64,000 nt of DNA from an uncultured Collinsella sp. GTDB taxonomy: Bacteria > Actinomycetota > Coriobacteriia > Coriobacteriales > Coriobacteriaceae. This document shows, piece by piece, positions 51,002-60,265 of the stretch (the first letter of the stretch is position 1; the number at the start of each line of letters is the position of its first letter). The notes beneath the pieces were generated by a model. The model was not told the DNA's origin. It searched no databases and saw only the letters and a list, made by a program, of their open reading frames with translations. The DNA lies in NCBI GenBank assembly GCA_900541065.1, contig UQIE01000001.1, positions 236,589 to 300,588 of the forward strand. Direction: 5' to 3'. The translations under genes and the position numbers were made by a program.

Positions 51002-53881
51002 TTATTGAGCATCAAGTTGAGCCTGACGCTCCCGGTCACGCCTGAGCAACGGCGCCAAAAACTTGCCCGTATAACTCTGCGGACAGTCCGCAACCTGCTC
51101 CGGTGTGCCCGAAACCACAACGGTTCCGCCGCCGTTACCGCCCTCGGGACCCATATCGATCAGACGATCGGCAACCTTGATGACATCAAGGTTGTGCTCA
51201 ATCACCAGCACCGTGTTGCCCGCATCGACCAAGCGCTGCAGCACATCGAGCAGCTGGCGGACGTCCTCAAAATGAAGGCCGGTCGTCGGCTCGTCCAAAA
51301 TATAGAACGTCTTGCCCGTCTGGCGTCGATGAAGCTCCTTGGCGAGCTTCACACGCTGCGCCTCGCCGCCCGAGAGCGTCGTGGCGGGCTGGCCCAGGCT
51401 CACGTAGCCCAAGCCTACATCGTACAGCGTTTGGAGCTTGCGCTTAATCTGCGGGATATTCCCAAAGAAGGCCAGCGCCTCGGCCACGCTCATGTCAAGT
51501 ACGTCCGAGATGGTCTTGCCACGGTAGGTGACCTCGAGTGTCTCGCGGTTGTAGCGTTTACCGCCGCAAACTTCGCAGGGAACGTAGATATCGGGAAGGA
51601 AGTGCATCTCGATCTTGATCTGTCCGTCGCCCTTGCACGCCTCACAGCGCCCGCCACTCACATTAAAGGAGAAACGACCCGGCGAGTAGCCGCGCGCCTT
51701 CGACTCCGGCGTACTCGCAAACAGCGCGCGAAGATCATCCCACAGGCCGATATAGGTAGCAGGGTTGGAACGCGGCGTGCGGCCAATCGGCGACTGGTCG
51801 ATATCGATAACCTTATCGATACACTCGATGCCCTCGATTTTCTTATACGGACCCACAGGGCGCGTCGAACGGTGAATGACATTCGTAAGGGCAGGCGCAA
51901 TGGTGTCGGTAACCAGGGAGCTCTTGCCCGATCCCGACACGCCGGTAACAACCGTAAGCGTACCAAACTCGATTTTGGCGGTAACGTTTTTGAGGTTGTT
52001 GGCTCGAGCGCCCATAATTTTAAGGCAGCCGCGACCGGGCTTGCGCCGTTCATCAGGCACCCGGATCATTCGTTTGCCGGTCAGATAAGCGCCCGTCATC
52101 GACTCAGGACACGCCATGATATCGGCAGGCGTTCCCGCCGCGACTACGTGTCCGCCGTTGACGCCGGCGCCGGGCCCCATGTCGATCACGTAATCGGCGG
52201 CACGAATTGTATCCTCGTCGTGTTCGACGACGATAACGGTATTGCCGATATCGCGCAGGCGCTCGAGCGTCTTGATCAAGCGCTCGTTGTCACGCTGATG
52301 AAGACCGATCGAGGGCTCGTCCAGAATATAGAGCACGCCCATGAGACCCGCGCCGATCTGCGTTGCCAGACGAATACGCTGCGCCTCGCCACCGGAAAGC
52401 GTCGCCGAGGCACGATCGAGCGTCAGATAGTCGAGTCCAACATCGACCAGAAAACGCAAGCGCTCCAGGATTTCCTTGACGATACGGCCGCCGATAAACT
52501 GTTGGCGCTCGGTGAGCTCCAGGCCCTCAAAAAACTCGAGCGATTCACGGCACGACAGGCAACAAACCTCGTAAATGGACTTGCCGCCCACGGTGACGGC
52601 GAGCATCTCGGAGCGCAAACGAGCGCCGTGGCAGCTCGAGCACGGCTCCTCGCGAATGTACTTCTCCAGGCGCGCCTTGGTGTTCTCGTTCGTCGTCTCG
52701 GTATAGCGTTCGTACAGGATGTTGCGAACGCCCGAAAACTTGGTATCCCACTGGCTGCGACGTCCGTCGAGCTTTTGGTAGTCGACCGAGATCTTCGTAT
52801 CGCCCAGGCCATCCAAGAATGCACGACGCACGCGAGGGGGCAAGTCCTCCCACGGCGTATCGGCGCTCACCTTAAAGTGTTTGCAGACCGCAGCAAAAAT
52901 CTGCGGATAGTAGTTCGAATTGCCAAACAGGCTACCAAAGACTCCATCGGCAATGGACTTCGAGGGATCCTCAATCAGCGCCTCGGCATCAACGGTTTTC
53001 TTAAAGCCCAGGCCGTCGCACTCAGGACATGCGCCATAGGGAGCGTTAAACGAAAAATCACGCGGCTGAAGATCGTCAATGGAGTGTCCATGCTCCGGGC
53101 ACGCCAAGGCCAACGAATACTCCAGAAGCTCGCCCTCGGTCCCCTCGGGAGCATCACGATCGGGCAGCATGTACACGTTTACATTGCCGTGAGCCAGCGC
53201 GGTCGCCTGCTCAACAGACTCGGCGATACGGCCCAGAGAATTCTCACGGATCACGATGCGATCGACCACGACCTCGATATCGTGCTTGAATTTCTTATCC
53301 AGATCGATCGAATCGTCGAGCGAGCGCACTTCACCGTCGACACGCACGCGGCTAAAGCCCTCGGCGCGAAGGTCCTCAAACAGTTTGGTGTACTCGCCTT
53401 TTCGCCCGCGCACCACCGGTGCCAGCACAAACGCGCGGCGGCCCTCCCCCGCCGCCAAGACCTTGTCGGCAACCTGGTCGGTCGTCTGGCGCTCAATGAC
53501 GCGGCCGCATTCGGGACAGTGCGGGGTGCCCACACGGGCGAACAGCAGGCGCAGATAGTCATAAATCTCGGTTACGGTGCCAACCGTCGAGCGAGGGTTT
53601 TTAGACGTCGTCTTTTGGTCGATCGACACTGCCGGCGAAAGGCCGTCGATTGAATCCAAGTCGGGTTTGTCCATCTGGCCCAAGAACTGGCGCGCATAGC
53701 TCGAAAGACTCTCGACGTATCGACGCTGGCCCTCGGCATAGATAGTGTCAAATGCCAGCGAACTCTTGCCCGAGCCAGAAAGACCGGTAATGACCACGAG
53801 TTGGTCACGCGGAATGGAAACATCGATATCACGGAGGTTGTGCTCACGAGCGCCGCGAATAACGATAGAAGAATCAGACAT
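51002..53881 (-). CDS. uvrA: Excinuclease ABC subunit A
   Basis: The damage-sensing ATPase of nucleotide excision repair. The 959 residues contain two ABC modules: Walker A GLSGSGKSSLAF near 32 and GVSGSGKSSL near 645, with LSGGEAQRIRLA and LSGGEAQRVKLA signatures. Zinc fingers are seen as CPEHG/CPEC in the first half and CEACKGDG/CEVCGG in the second. ATG 53881 has AAGGAG before it. It lies separately from uvrB and uvrC. Confidence 0.97.
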   Translation of the reverse strand: MSDSSIVIRGAREHNLRDIDVSIPRDQLVVITGLSGSGKSSLAFDTIYAEGQRRYVESLSSYARQFLGQMDKPDLDSIDGLSPAVSIDQKTTSKNPRSTVGTVTEIYDYLRLLFARVGTPHCPECGRVIERQTTDQVADKVLAAGEGRRAFVLAPVVRGRKGEYTKLFEDLRAEGFSRVRVDGEVRSLDDSIDLDKKFKHDIEVVVDRIVIRENSLGRIAESVEQATALAHGNVNVYMLPDRDAPEGTEGELLEYSLALACPEHGHSIDDLQPRDFSFNAPYGACPECDGLGFKKTVDAEALIEDPSKSIADGVFGSLFGNSNYYPQIFAAVCKHFKVSADTPWEDLPPRVRRAFLDGLGDTKISVDYQKLDGRRSQWDTKFSGVRNILYERYTETTNENTKARLEKYIREEPCSSCHGARLRSEMLAVTVGGKSIYEVCCLSCRESLEFFEGLELTERQQFIGGRIVKEILERLRFLVDVGLDYLTLDRASATLSGGEAQRIRLATQIGAGLMGVLYILDEPSIGLHQRDNERLIKTLERLRDIGNTVIVVEHDEDTIRAADYVIDMGPGAGVNGGHVVAAGTPADIMACPESMTGAYLTGKRMIRVPDERRKPGRGCLKIMGARANNLKNVTAKIEFGTLTVVTGVSGSGKSSLVTDTIAPALTNVIHRSTRPVGPYKKIEGIECIDKVIDIDQSPIGRTPRSNPATYIGLWDDLRALFASTPESKARGYSPGRFSFNVSGGRCEACKGDGQIKIEMHFLPDIYVPCEVCGGKRYNRETLEVTYRGKTISDVLDMSVAEALAFFGNIPQIKRKLQTLYDVGLGYVSLGQPATTLSGGEAQRVKLAKELHRRQTGKTFYILDEPTTGLHFEDVRQLLDVLQRLVDAGNTVLVIEHNLDVIKVADRLIDMGPEGGNGGGTVVVSGTPEQVADCPQSYTGKFLAPLLRRDRERQAQLDAQ

Positions 53882-54074
53882 GGAAGCTCCTTGCCTCCTA
53901 TTGCATCGAATCATACTGTCGATGAGTTTAGCGCACTCGACGCGCACAGATGTTCGTAATACAAGATTCGCAGACCTTTAGCTTTGCGTATCGGGCACTT
54001 TGTTTCTCGAAATGCCGTGGAAAGGTTACAGTAATCTAATACTGAACTTAATTTGCCGTAACAGAGGAACGTCC

Positions 54075-56228
54075 ATGACCGAAGATATCCCCCTTGAAAT
54101 CACTTCGAGCGACATGGCCAATCTGCCCATATTCATCGCCGTCCTTATCGTGGCCATCGTCGTGGTGCGCGTATATTTTTCAATCAAACACAATGAAAAG
54201 CCGCCCATTGCCCGCGTCTTTTGGTGCGCGACGCTCCTCATCCCGCTCGGCATGGTAGCTGCATGGATTACGAATCAATTGCTCGTAAATGAGGACAATT
54301 CCCTATGGGTCCTTTCTTATTCGGCGCTCGGTGCTACCGCCGTCATACTTCTTGTCGAGCCCTTGGTTTCGGGACTTATCGACCAAACCGATCTTGCGAC
54401 GGGAACGGTTGCCTGTATTTGCCGTGACATCCTTGTCATCGCCGCTGTTTCAGCGCTCTCGTTCGTTTCACTCGAAATTGCCTGTAACGAAACGTTCTAT
54501 CGCATTCCCGCCAACTCATTCGGGTTTTCCGTCGGGCTGCTCGCGACGGTTCTGCTCTCCCTTTATTTGCTGGGACAGCGTCATGGAGGCGTCATGGCCC
54601 TCGTGCCCGTCGCCTGTTGCATCCTTGGCATTGCCGAGCACTTCGTCATAACGTTTAAAGGCGAGGCCATCCTGCCAAGCGATATCTTGGCCCTTGGCAC
54701 CGCAATGGAAGTGAGCGAGGGATACGAGTTTACCTTTACCGCCGGAATCGTAACCTCTCTAGCCCTGCTGGAGATTTCCCTAGGGCTTCTTTCGCTTATC
54801 CGACCGAGAAAGCTCCGTACGCCCACCCATGTCTTCCCCGCAATCGCCGCTAACCTCTGCGCTTTTCTGCTAGTGACCGTTGTGGGGCTCTCGGGCTTTT
54901 CCAGCATCGACTTGGAGCAGGCGCTGAATTTTGGATTTGACCGTTGGCAGCCCATCACCACGTATGCGTCTCAGGGTTTTATCACTTCGTTCACCGAAAT
55001 GGTCAACGAGTTGCCCATTGAGAAGCCCGAAGACTATACGCCCGATGAGGCGCAGAGCATCGAGCAGGAGCTCGCCGCCACCTACGACAGCACGTATGGC
55101 TCGAGCGAGCAGCGCGCGGCGGCCGTTGCCCAGTTCAATGAAATCAAGCCGACGATTGTTGCCGTCATGAATGAGAGTTTTAGCGACCTTTCGTGCTTTG
55201 AGCAGCTCCAGGCGGCCGGGTACACCGGCCCCGCATTCTACAACTCGCTTCCCGACACACTTGTTCGCGGCACCATGCTCGCTTCGGTCGCCGGTGGCGG
55301 AACGGCGAACTCCGAATTCGAATTTTTGACCGGAGCGACAACGGCCTTTGTCGGATTAGGCAAAATCCCCTATCAGCTATATCAGATGAATGGCGTCAAC
55401 AGCCTGGCAAAGGACCTTAAGGAGCTTGGGTATACCGCTACCGCTATGCACCCGCAAAACCCCGTCAACTACCATCGAGATAAGATCTATCAGCAGCTGG
55501 GCTTTGGAGACTTTCTTTCAATCGGCGATTTCGAAGGTGCGCCCTGTTACCATGCCGGCGTATGCGACTACGCCACCTACGACAAGATACTCGACCTGCT
55601 TAGAACCGACGAAGCGCCGCAGTTCATCTTTGACGTCACGATGCAAAATCACGGCGGCTACGACTATGGCACCGTTCCCGCCGAAGAGCTGACAAACTAT
55701 TGGGTCGAGGGAGCCAGCGAGGGCGCCAATAGCGCGCTCAACACCTATCTTACCTGCATCAACGCGTCCGACCGGGACCTCGAGTATTTTATCAACGAGC
55801 TCCGCAATATCAGCAGACCGGTTGTCCTTGTCTTTTTTGGCGACCATCAGCCGAGCGCCGCAACGACTCTCAACGATGAGCTGTACCCTCAGGAAGATAC
55901 GGCAAGCCACGCTTTCCGTATCTATCAGTCGACCTATTTCGTCTGGGCTAACTATGAAATCGCCGGCAATACCGAGCTCAACGTCTACGACACCGTCGGG
56001 GCAAACGAGATTGCAGCCATTACCCTTAATAAGATCGGCGCCCCGCTCACCGACTATCAAAAGGCCCTGCTTACAACAAGGTCAGATGTGCCCACCATCA
56101 ATGTCGCCGGCTACCTTGGTGCCGACGGGCTGCGCTACGACTTGGAATCTGAAGACAGCCCATACGCCTCGACGATCGACAAGCTGCAGCGCATGCAATA
56201 CCTCGAGTTTGCCAGCAAAGTTCAGTAA
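54075..56228 (+). CDS. LTA synthase-family membrane sulfatase/phosphotransferase
   Basis: A 717-residue membrane protein with several N-terminal helices (about residues 15-275) and an extracellular alkaline-phosphatase-like domain. Motifs: VAVMNESFSDLSCFE (metal-binding Glu), VAGGGTANSEFEFLTG with the likely nucleophile Thr, NHGGYDY, and VFFGDHQPS. These match LtaS-like glycerol-phosphate transferases that build lipoteichoic acid or decorate cell-surface glycans. It is transcribed divergently from uvrA. ATG 54075 has GAGGA before it. Exact polymer is unknown. Confidence 0.88.
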   Translation: MTEDIPLEITSSDMANLPIFIAVLIVAIVVVRVYFSIKHNEKPPIARVFWCATLLIPLGMVAAWITNQLLVNEDNSLWVLSYSALGATAVILLVEPLVSGLIDQTDLATGTVACICRDILVIAAVSALSFVSLEIACNETFYRIPANSFGFSVGLLATVLLSLYLLGQRHGGVMALVPVACCILGIAEHFVITFKGEAILPSDILALGTAMEVSEGYEFTFTAGIVTSLALLEISLGLLSLIRPRKLRTPTHVFPAIAANLCAFLLVTVVGLSGFSSIDLEQALNFGFDRWQPITTYASQGFITSFTEMVNELPIEKPEDYTPDEAQSIEQELAATYDSTYGSSEQRAAAVAQFNEIKPTIVAVMNESFSDLSCFEQLQAAGYTGPAFYNSLPDTLVRGTMLASVAGGGTANSEFEFLTGATTAFVGLGKIPYQLYQMNGVNSLAKDLKELGYTATAMHPQNPVNYHRDKIYQQLGFGDFLSIGDFEGAPCYHAGVCDYATYDKILDLLRTDEAPQFIFDVTMQNHGGYDYGTVPAEELTNYWVEGASEGANSALNTYLTCINASDRDLEYFINELRNISRPVVLVFFGDHQPSAATTLNDELYPQEDTASHAFRIYQSTYFVWANYEIAGNTELNVYDTVGANEIAAITLNKIGAPLTDYQKALLTTRSDVPTINVAGYLGADGLRYDLESEDSPYASTIDKLQRMQYLEFASKVQ

Positions 56229-56288
56229 GCCCGCCCATTCGCTTGGACCCATCGTATTGCAAGCACGCTCGGCCCAAATGCATCGCAA

Positions 56289-56318
56289 ATGACTCCCGCT
56301 CGCAAACGAGGGTACAAT
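56289..56318 (+). promoter_or_regulatory. Probable promoter of mrp
   Basis: ATGACT (56289-56294), 18 bases, then TACAAT (56313-56318), in the 145-base spacer before mrp. Confidence 0.5.
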
Positions 56319-56373
56319 GACGCTCGTGTCACATCACGGGGCCCCGGCCCCAACATATACAAAGGAGTCATAC

Positions 56374-57204
56374 ATGGGTTGCGAGCACGCACAGGCCGCC
56401 GGCGGACAAACGTCGCCGTCGCAATTTGAGGAGAACACGCTGTCCGAGGTCAAACGCGTCATCGCCGTGCTTTCCGGCAAGGGCGGTGTCGGCAAGTCGT
56501 TTGTCACCGGTGCCATCGCCACCGAGCTTGCCCGTCACGGCCACAAGGTCGGCGTCCTCGATGCCGACATCACCGGTCCCTCCATCCCCAAGATGTTCGG
56601 TATGAGCGGACGCCACGTCCATGCCCTTGGCAACCTTATGCTGCCCGAAATCTCCGAGCACGGCGTCAAGGTCATGAGCTCCAACCTGCTGCTCCAAAAC
56701 GAGACCGACCCCGTCCTTTGGCGCGGTCCGGTCATCGCAGGCGCCATTAGGCAGTTCTGGAGCGAGACCTCGTGGGGCCCCATCGACTACCTGCTGGTCG
56801 ACATGCCTCCGGGAACAGGCGACGTCGCGCTCACCGTCTTCCAGTCGCTGCCCGTCGACGGCATCGTCATCGTCACGAGCCCGCAGGATCTGGTCTCGAT
56901 GATCGTCGCCAAGGCGGTCAACATGGCCGAGAAGATGAACGTCCCCATTCTGGGCATTGTCGAGAACATGAGCTATATTGAGTGCCCCGACTGCGGCAAG
57001 AAGATTGAGGTCTTTGGCAAGAGCAAGCTCCCCGAGGTCGCAGATCGCTATAACCTCGACATCTTGGGCCAGCTTCCCATTAATCCGGCACTCGCCGAGG
57101 CCTGCGATAAGGGCGAGGTCGAGACCGCGCTGCCCGATGACATGTTGCCCAAGGCAGTCTCTGCCGTCGAGGCCATTACCCCGCACGAGACCGACGAGGC
57201 CTAA
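56374..57204 (+). CDS. mrp: Mrp/NBP35-type iron-sulfur carrier ATPase
   Basis: A 276-residue P-loop ATPase that carries and delivers iron-sulfur clusters. The deviant Walker A GKGGVGKS is near 38-45, DADITGPSIP is switch I, VDMPPGTGD switch II, and the bridging CPDC is near 207. An early Cys (MGCEHAQ) is also present. ATG 56374 has AAAGGAG before it. It is followed without a gap by an FAD oxidoreductase. Confidence 0.94.
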   Translation: MGCEHAQAAGGQTSPSQFEENTLSEVKRVIAVLSGKGGVGKSFVTGAIATELARHGHKVGVLDADITGPSIPKMFGMSGRHVHALGNLMLPEISEHGVKVMSSNLLLQNETDPVLWRGPVIAGAIRQFWSETSWGPIDYLLVDMPPGTGDVALTVFQSLPVDGIVIVTSPQDLVSMIVAKAVNMAEKMNVPILGIVENMSYIECPDCGKKIEVFGKSKLPEVADRYNLDILGQLPINPALAEACDKGEVETALPDDMLPKAVSAVEAITPHETDEA

Positions 57205-58476
57205 GTGAACGCGAGCGCCTTCTATGACGTCCTGGTAATCGGCGGCGGGGCTTCAGGCCTCGCCGCTGCCATTACGGCCGCACGCGCTGGCAAAAGCGTC
57301 TGCATCGTTGAGCGCGATGTCGCCTGTGGCCTTAAGCTCCTTGCGACCGGTAACGGCCGCTGCAACCTCTCCAACGAATCGATTGATCCTCAGCGGTATA
57401 ACCACCCCGCATTCGTCGAATCCGTCATGGGCCCCCAGCCCGAACAAGAGCTTATGGGTTTCTTCTCCTCGCTGGGTATCATGACAACCTCCGAGGAAGG
57501 CCGGCTGTACCCGCGCTCCCTTCGCGCCGAATCGGTGCGCGACGCGCTTCTCAACGTTTGCGACCGCCTAGGTATCACCTTAATCTGCGGAGCCAACGTT
57601 GCCTCGGCGCACAAAGCTTCCGAAGGCTGGGCACTCCAAATAGACCGTCCAGCGCGGGTGCTCAAGGCAAAAAAGCACGACGACCGAAAATCGGAGCTCC
57701 GCTCGCTTCGGAAAGCGCTCGCCGATGTCCCTCGCAAGAACGAGGCCCTGCAGGCACATGCCGTAATTATCGCCACGGGCGGCAACCCCACCGGTATCGC
57801 CGATACGTTTCGCCTCCCCCTCACTTCGCTGCGCCCCATCCTCTGCCCCGTATCGGCAACGGTCGTCGGCGATCGGACGGCACTCAAGACGTTGGATGGC
57901 CTGCGCGTCCGCGCCCGCTTGACGCTCGCCCGCAATCATAATGAGCTCTGGCACGAAGACGGTGAAGTCCTGTTTCGAGCCTTCGGCATCTCGGGCGTCG
58001 CTGTCTTCAACCTCTCCCGTCGTATCCAGCGCGGCGATACGATCCTGCTCGACGTTTTCCCCGACCTCTCCAAAGACAAGCTGCTCGATATGCTCAACCG
58101 ACGCGTTGAGCTGCTCGGCGGCTTTTCGCCCCGCGATCCCCGTTGGCTCGACGGCATGCTCGCCCCGCAACTCTCCCGCGTCGTCTGCACGGCGTTCGAG
58201 CAGTGCCATCCAGGCTCCAACGATGTCATCCACCTGGTCTCGGTCCTCAAGCACTTTAAGTTGCTCGTCGAGGGAACAGCCGAGGAGCGCTCGGCGCAGG
58301 TCACGCGTGGTGGCGTATCTGTCGAGAGCATCTCAACACCCAGTCTACGCGCGTGCAGCGTTGTCGACGCCCCGCTTTACGTCTGCGGCGAAGCGCTCGA
58401 CATCGACGCCGATTGCGGAGGCTTTAACCTTGCGTGGGCCTGGCTCTCGGGCATTCGCGCTGCAAGCAGCCTGTAG
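57205..58476 (+). CDS. HI0933-family FAD-dependent oxidoreductase (YhiN-like)
   Basis: A 423-residue flavoprotein. The dinucleotide motif is VIGGGASGLAAAI near 11-23, ATGNGRCNLSN near 51-61 is the family signature, and CGEALDIDADCGGFNLAWAW closes the FAD site. Members are called aminoacetone oxidase or YhiN, with no settled physiological role. GTG starts directly at the mrp stop with GAGG as weak ribosome site, so it is coupled to mrp. The C-terminal GGV-S pattern and length are family-typical. Confidence 0.88.
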   Translation: MNASAFYDVLVIGGGASGLAAAITAARAGKSVCIVERDVACGLKLLATGNGRCNLSNESIDPQRYNHPAFVESVMGPQPEQELMGFFSSLGIMTTSEEGRLYPRSLRAESVRDALLNVCDRLGITLICGANVASAHKASEGWALQIDRPARVLKAKKHDDRKSELRSLRKALADVPRKNEALQAHAVIIATGGNPTGIADTFRLPLTSLRPILCPVSATVVGDRTALKTLDGLRVRARLTLARNHNELWHEDGEVLFRAFGISGVAVFNLSRRIQRGDTILLDVFPDLSKDKLLDMLNRRVELLGGFSPRDPRWLDGMLAPQLSRVVCTAFEQCHPGSNDVIHLVSVLKHFKLLVEGTAEERSAQVTRGGVSVESISTPSLRACSVVDAPLYVCGEALDIDADCGGFNLAWAWLSGIRAASSL

Positions 58477-58506
58477 CCGCTCAGTCTATAATCAAAAACG
58501 CATTCG

Positions 58507-58530
58507 GGCCGTCTGGAATACCGGACGGCC
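58507..58530 (+). terminator. Terminator after the HI0933-type gene
   Basis: Stem GGCCGTC/GACGGCC, extended by a short inner GG/CC pair, followed by TCTTTCTT on the plus strand. Confidence 0.8.
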
Positions 58531-58556
58531 TCTTTCTTGCCTCTAAGGAGACCTCG

Positions 58557-60197
58557 ATGATCGAAATCACCCAAGTCAACGCGTCGCTCGATGAAGCCGG
58601 CGATGAAAATGCCTGTCTCATTGTTGGCAAGCGAGTCGCCAAGCGCGTCCTACGTTGCAAGGACTCCGAGATCAAGTCCATCGAGCTCCACCGCAAGTCA
58701 ATCGACGCTCGCAAAAAACGAGACGTCCATTTTATCCTGAGCTTTCGTGTTGAGCTGACTAGTCCCCACCTCGAGCGAGAAGCGGTCAACAGCGTTGCCG
58801 AGCGTGACCGCTCGCGCGTACGCGCGATAGAAGACGATGAGCCTTCATTCCCCTCCCCCGTCTCCGACGCACCTCAAGAACGCCCTGTCGTTGTCGGCGC
58901 CGGATGCGCCGGCCTTTTCGCTGCGCTCACGCTCACCGAAGCAGGTCTTAAGCCCTTGCTTATCGAGCGCGGCGACCCGGCATTTCGCCGCTCGCAGGCG
59001 ATCGACCTCTTTCTAAAGGAGCGCATCCTCGACCCCGAGAGCAATATTCAGTTTGGTCTGGGCGGCGCGGGGACCTTCTCGGACGGCAAGCTCAATACGG
59101 GAACAAAAAATCCCGCCCATCGCCTTATCCTCGAAACCTTCGTCGAGGCGGGTGCGCCCCGCGATATTCTGTGGGATGCCAAGCCGCATATTGGCTCCGA
59201 CATCCTTCCCACGGTTGTCACCGCTATATCCCAGCGCATCGAGCAGCTCGGAGGTGTCGTCCGTTATCGAACGAAGCTCGTCGACATTCGCATCGACGTG
59301 TCTGGCGCCATCACCGGCATTGATGTCCAATCGTCCCAAGACGCCGCTTACGAGTCAATCGAGACAAAGCACCTCATCCTCGCCTGCGGGCATTCTGCTC
59401 GCGATATTTTTGAGCTCCTTAAGGACCACAACGTGGCCCTCGCACAAAAGACCTTTGCCATGGGCGTTCGCATCGAGCATCCGCAACGCGACATCGACAG
59501 AGCCCAATATGGAGCCTCGGCGGGACATCCAGCGCTCGGGGCAGCCCCCTACAAGCTCGTCGCCCATCTTCCCAACGGCCGCAGCGTGTTCTCGTTTTGC
59601 ATGTGCCCCGGCGGACAGGTTGTTGCCGCCTCTTCAGAACCGTGCCATCTGTGCGTCAACGGGGCCAGTCTCAATGCCCGCGACGGACGCAACGCAAATG
59701 CCGCCCTGCTCGTTAACGTCACGCCTGAGGACCTTCCCAACGATGACCCGCTCGCCGGCATCGAGCTCCAGCGTGCCTGCGAGGCGGCCGCCTATCGCCT
59801 GGGCGGTTCCAACTGGAACGCACCGGCACAACTCGTCGGAGATTTCCTCGCAGGACGCGCCAGCAAGGCGCCCGGAAAGGTAAAGCCCACCTATCCGCTC
59901 GGTGTGACCTGGACGGCAATTGACGAAGCCCTACCGCAGCATATCGTCGAGTCGCTCCGCCTGGGACTTCCCCTACTCGGAAAAAAACTACGAGGCTACG
60001 ACCGTCCCGATGCCGTTCTTACCGGCGTGGAGACTCGTTCGAGCTCACCGGTCACTGTCACCCGAGACCGAACGTGCCATGCCGTGTCGACCCCGGGCCT
60101 CTACCCTTGTGGTGAGGGAGCTGGATATGCCGGCGGCATCATGAGCGCGGCCACCGACGGCATCCGTTGTGCTGAAGCCCTGATCGCAGACCTCTAA
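58557..60197 (+). CDS. FAD-dependent oxidoreductase, YtfM/COG2509-like
   Basis: A 546-residue flavoprotein of the group with an added N-terminal domain (residues 1-90, containing IDARKKRDVHFILSF). The FAD motif VVGAGCAGLFAALTL lies near 103-117; GLGGAGTFSDGKLNTGT and CGEGAGYAGGIMSAATDGI are the family hallmarks. Function is unknown in general. ATG 58557 has AAGGAG before it. It stands after a terminator and before a shared terminator with uvrB. Confidence 0.88.
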   Translation: MIEITQVNASLDEAGDENACLIVGKRVAKRVLRCKDSEIKSIELHRKSIDARKKRDVHFILSFRVELTSPHLEREAVNSVAERDRSRVRAIEDDEPSFPSPVSDAPQERPVVVGAGCAGLFAALTLTEAGLKPLLIERGDPAFRRSQAIDLFLKERILDPESNIQFGLGGAGTFSDGKLNTGTKNPAHRLILETFVEAGAPRDILWDAKPHIGSDILPTVVTAISQRIEQLGGVVRYRTKLVDIRIDVSGAITGIDVQSSQDAAYESIETKHLILACGHSARDIFELLKDHNVALAQKTFAMGVRIEHPQRDIDRAQYGASAGHPALGAAPYKLVAHLPNGRSVFSFCMCPGGQVVAASSEPCHLCVNGASLNARDGRNANAALLVNVTPEDLPNDDPLAGIELQRACEAAAYRLGGSNWNAPAQLVGDFLAGRASKAPGKVKPTYPLGVTWTAIDEALPQHIVESLRLGLPLLGKKLRGYDRPDAVLTGVETRSSSPVTVTRDRTCHAVSTPGLYPCGEGAGYAGGIMSAATDGIRCAEALIADL

Positions 60198-60225
60198 CGC
60201 ACAAATTCCAGCGCGCAAAAGACAT

Positions 60226-60257
60226 AGGCCCCGAGCTCCACAGGGAACTCGGGGCCT
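60226..60257. terminator. Shared terminator of converging FAD gene and uvrB
   Basis: A 10-bp perfect stem AGGCCCCGAG/CTCGGGGCCT around a partly paired 12-base loop, between the two convergent stops. Confidence 0.75.
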
Positions 60258-60265
60258 GTTCGCGG

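Noticed and set aside
51005..53653. 882-residue plus-strand frame over uvrA
   Set aside because: Antisense shadow of uvrA, no recognisable domain.
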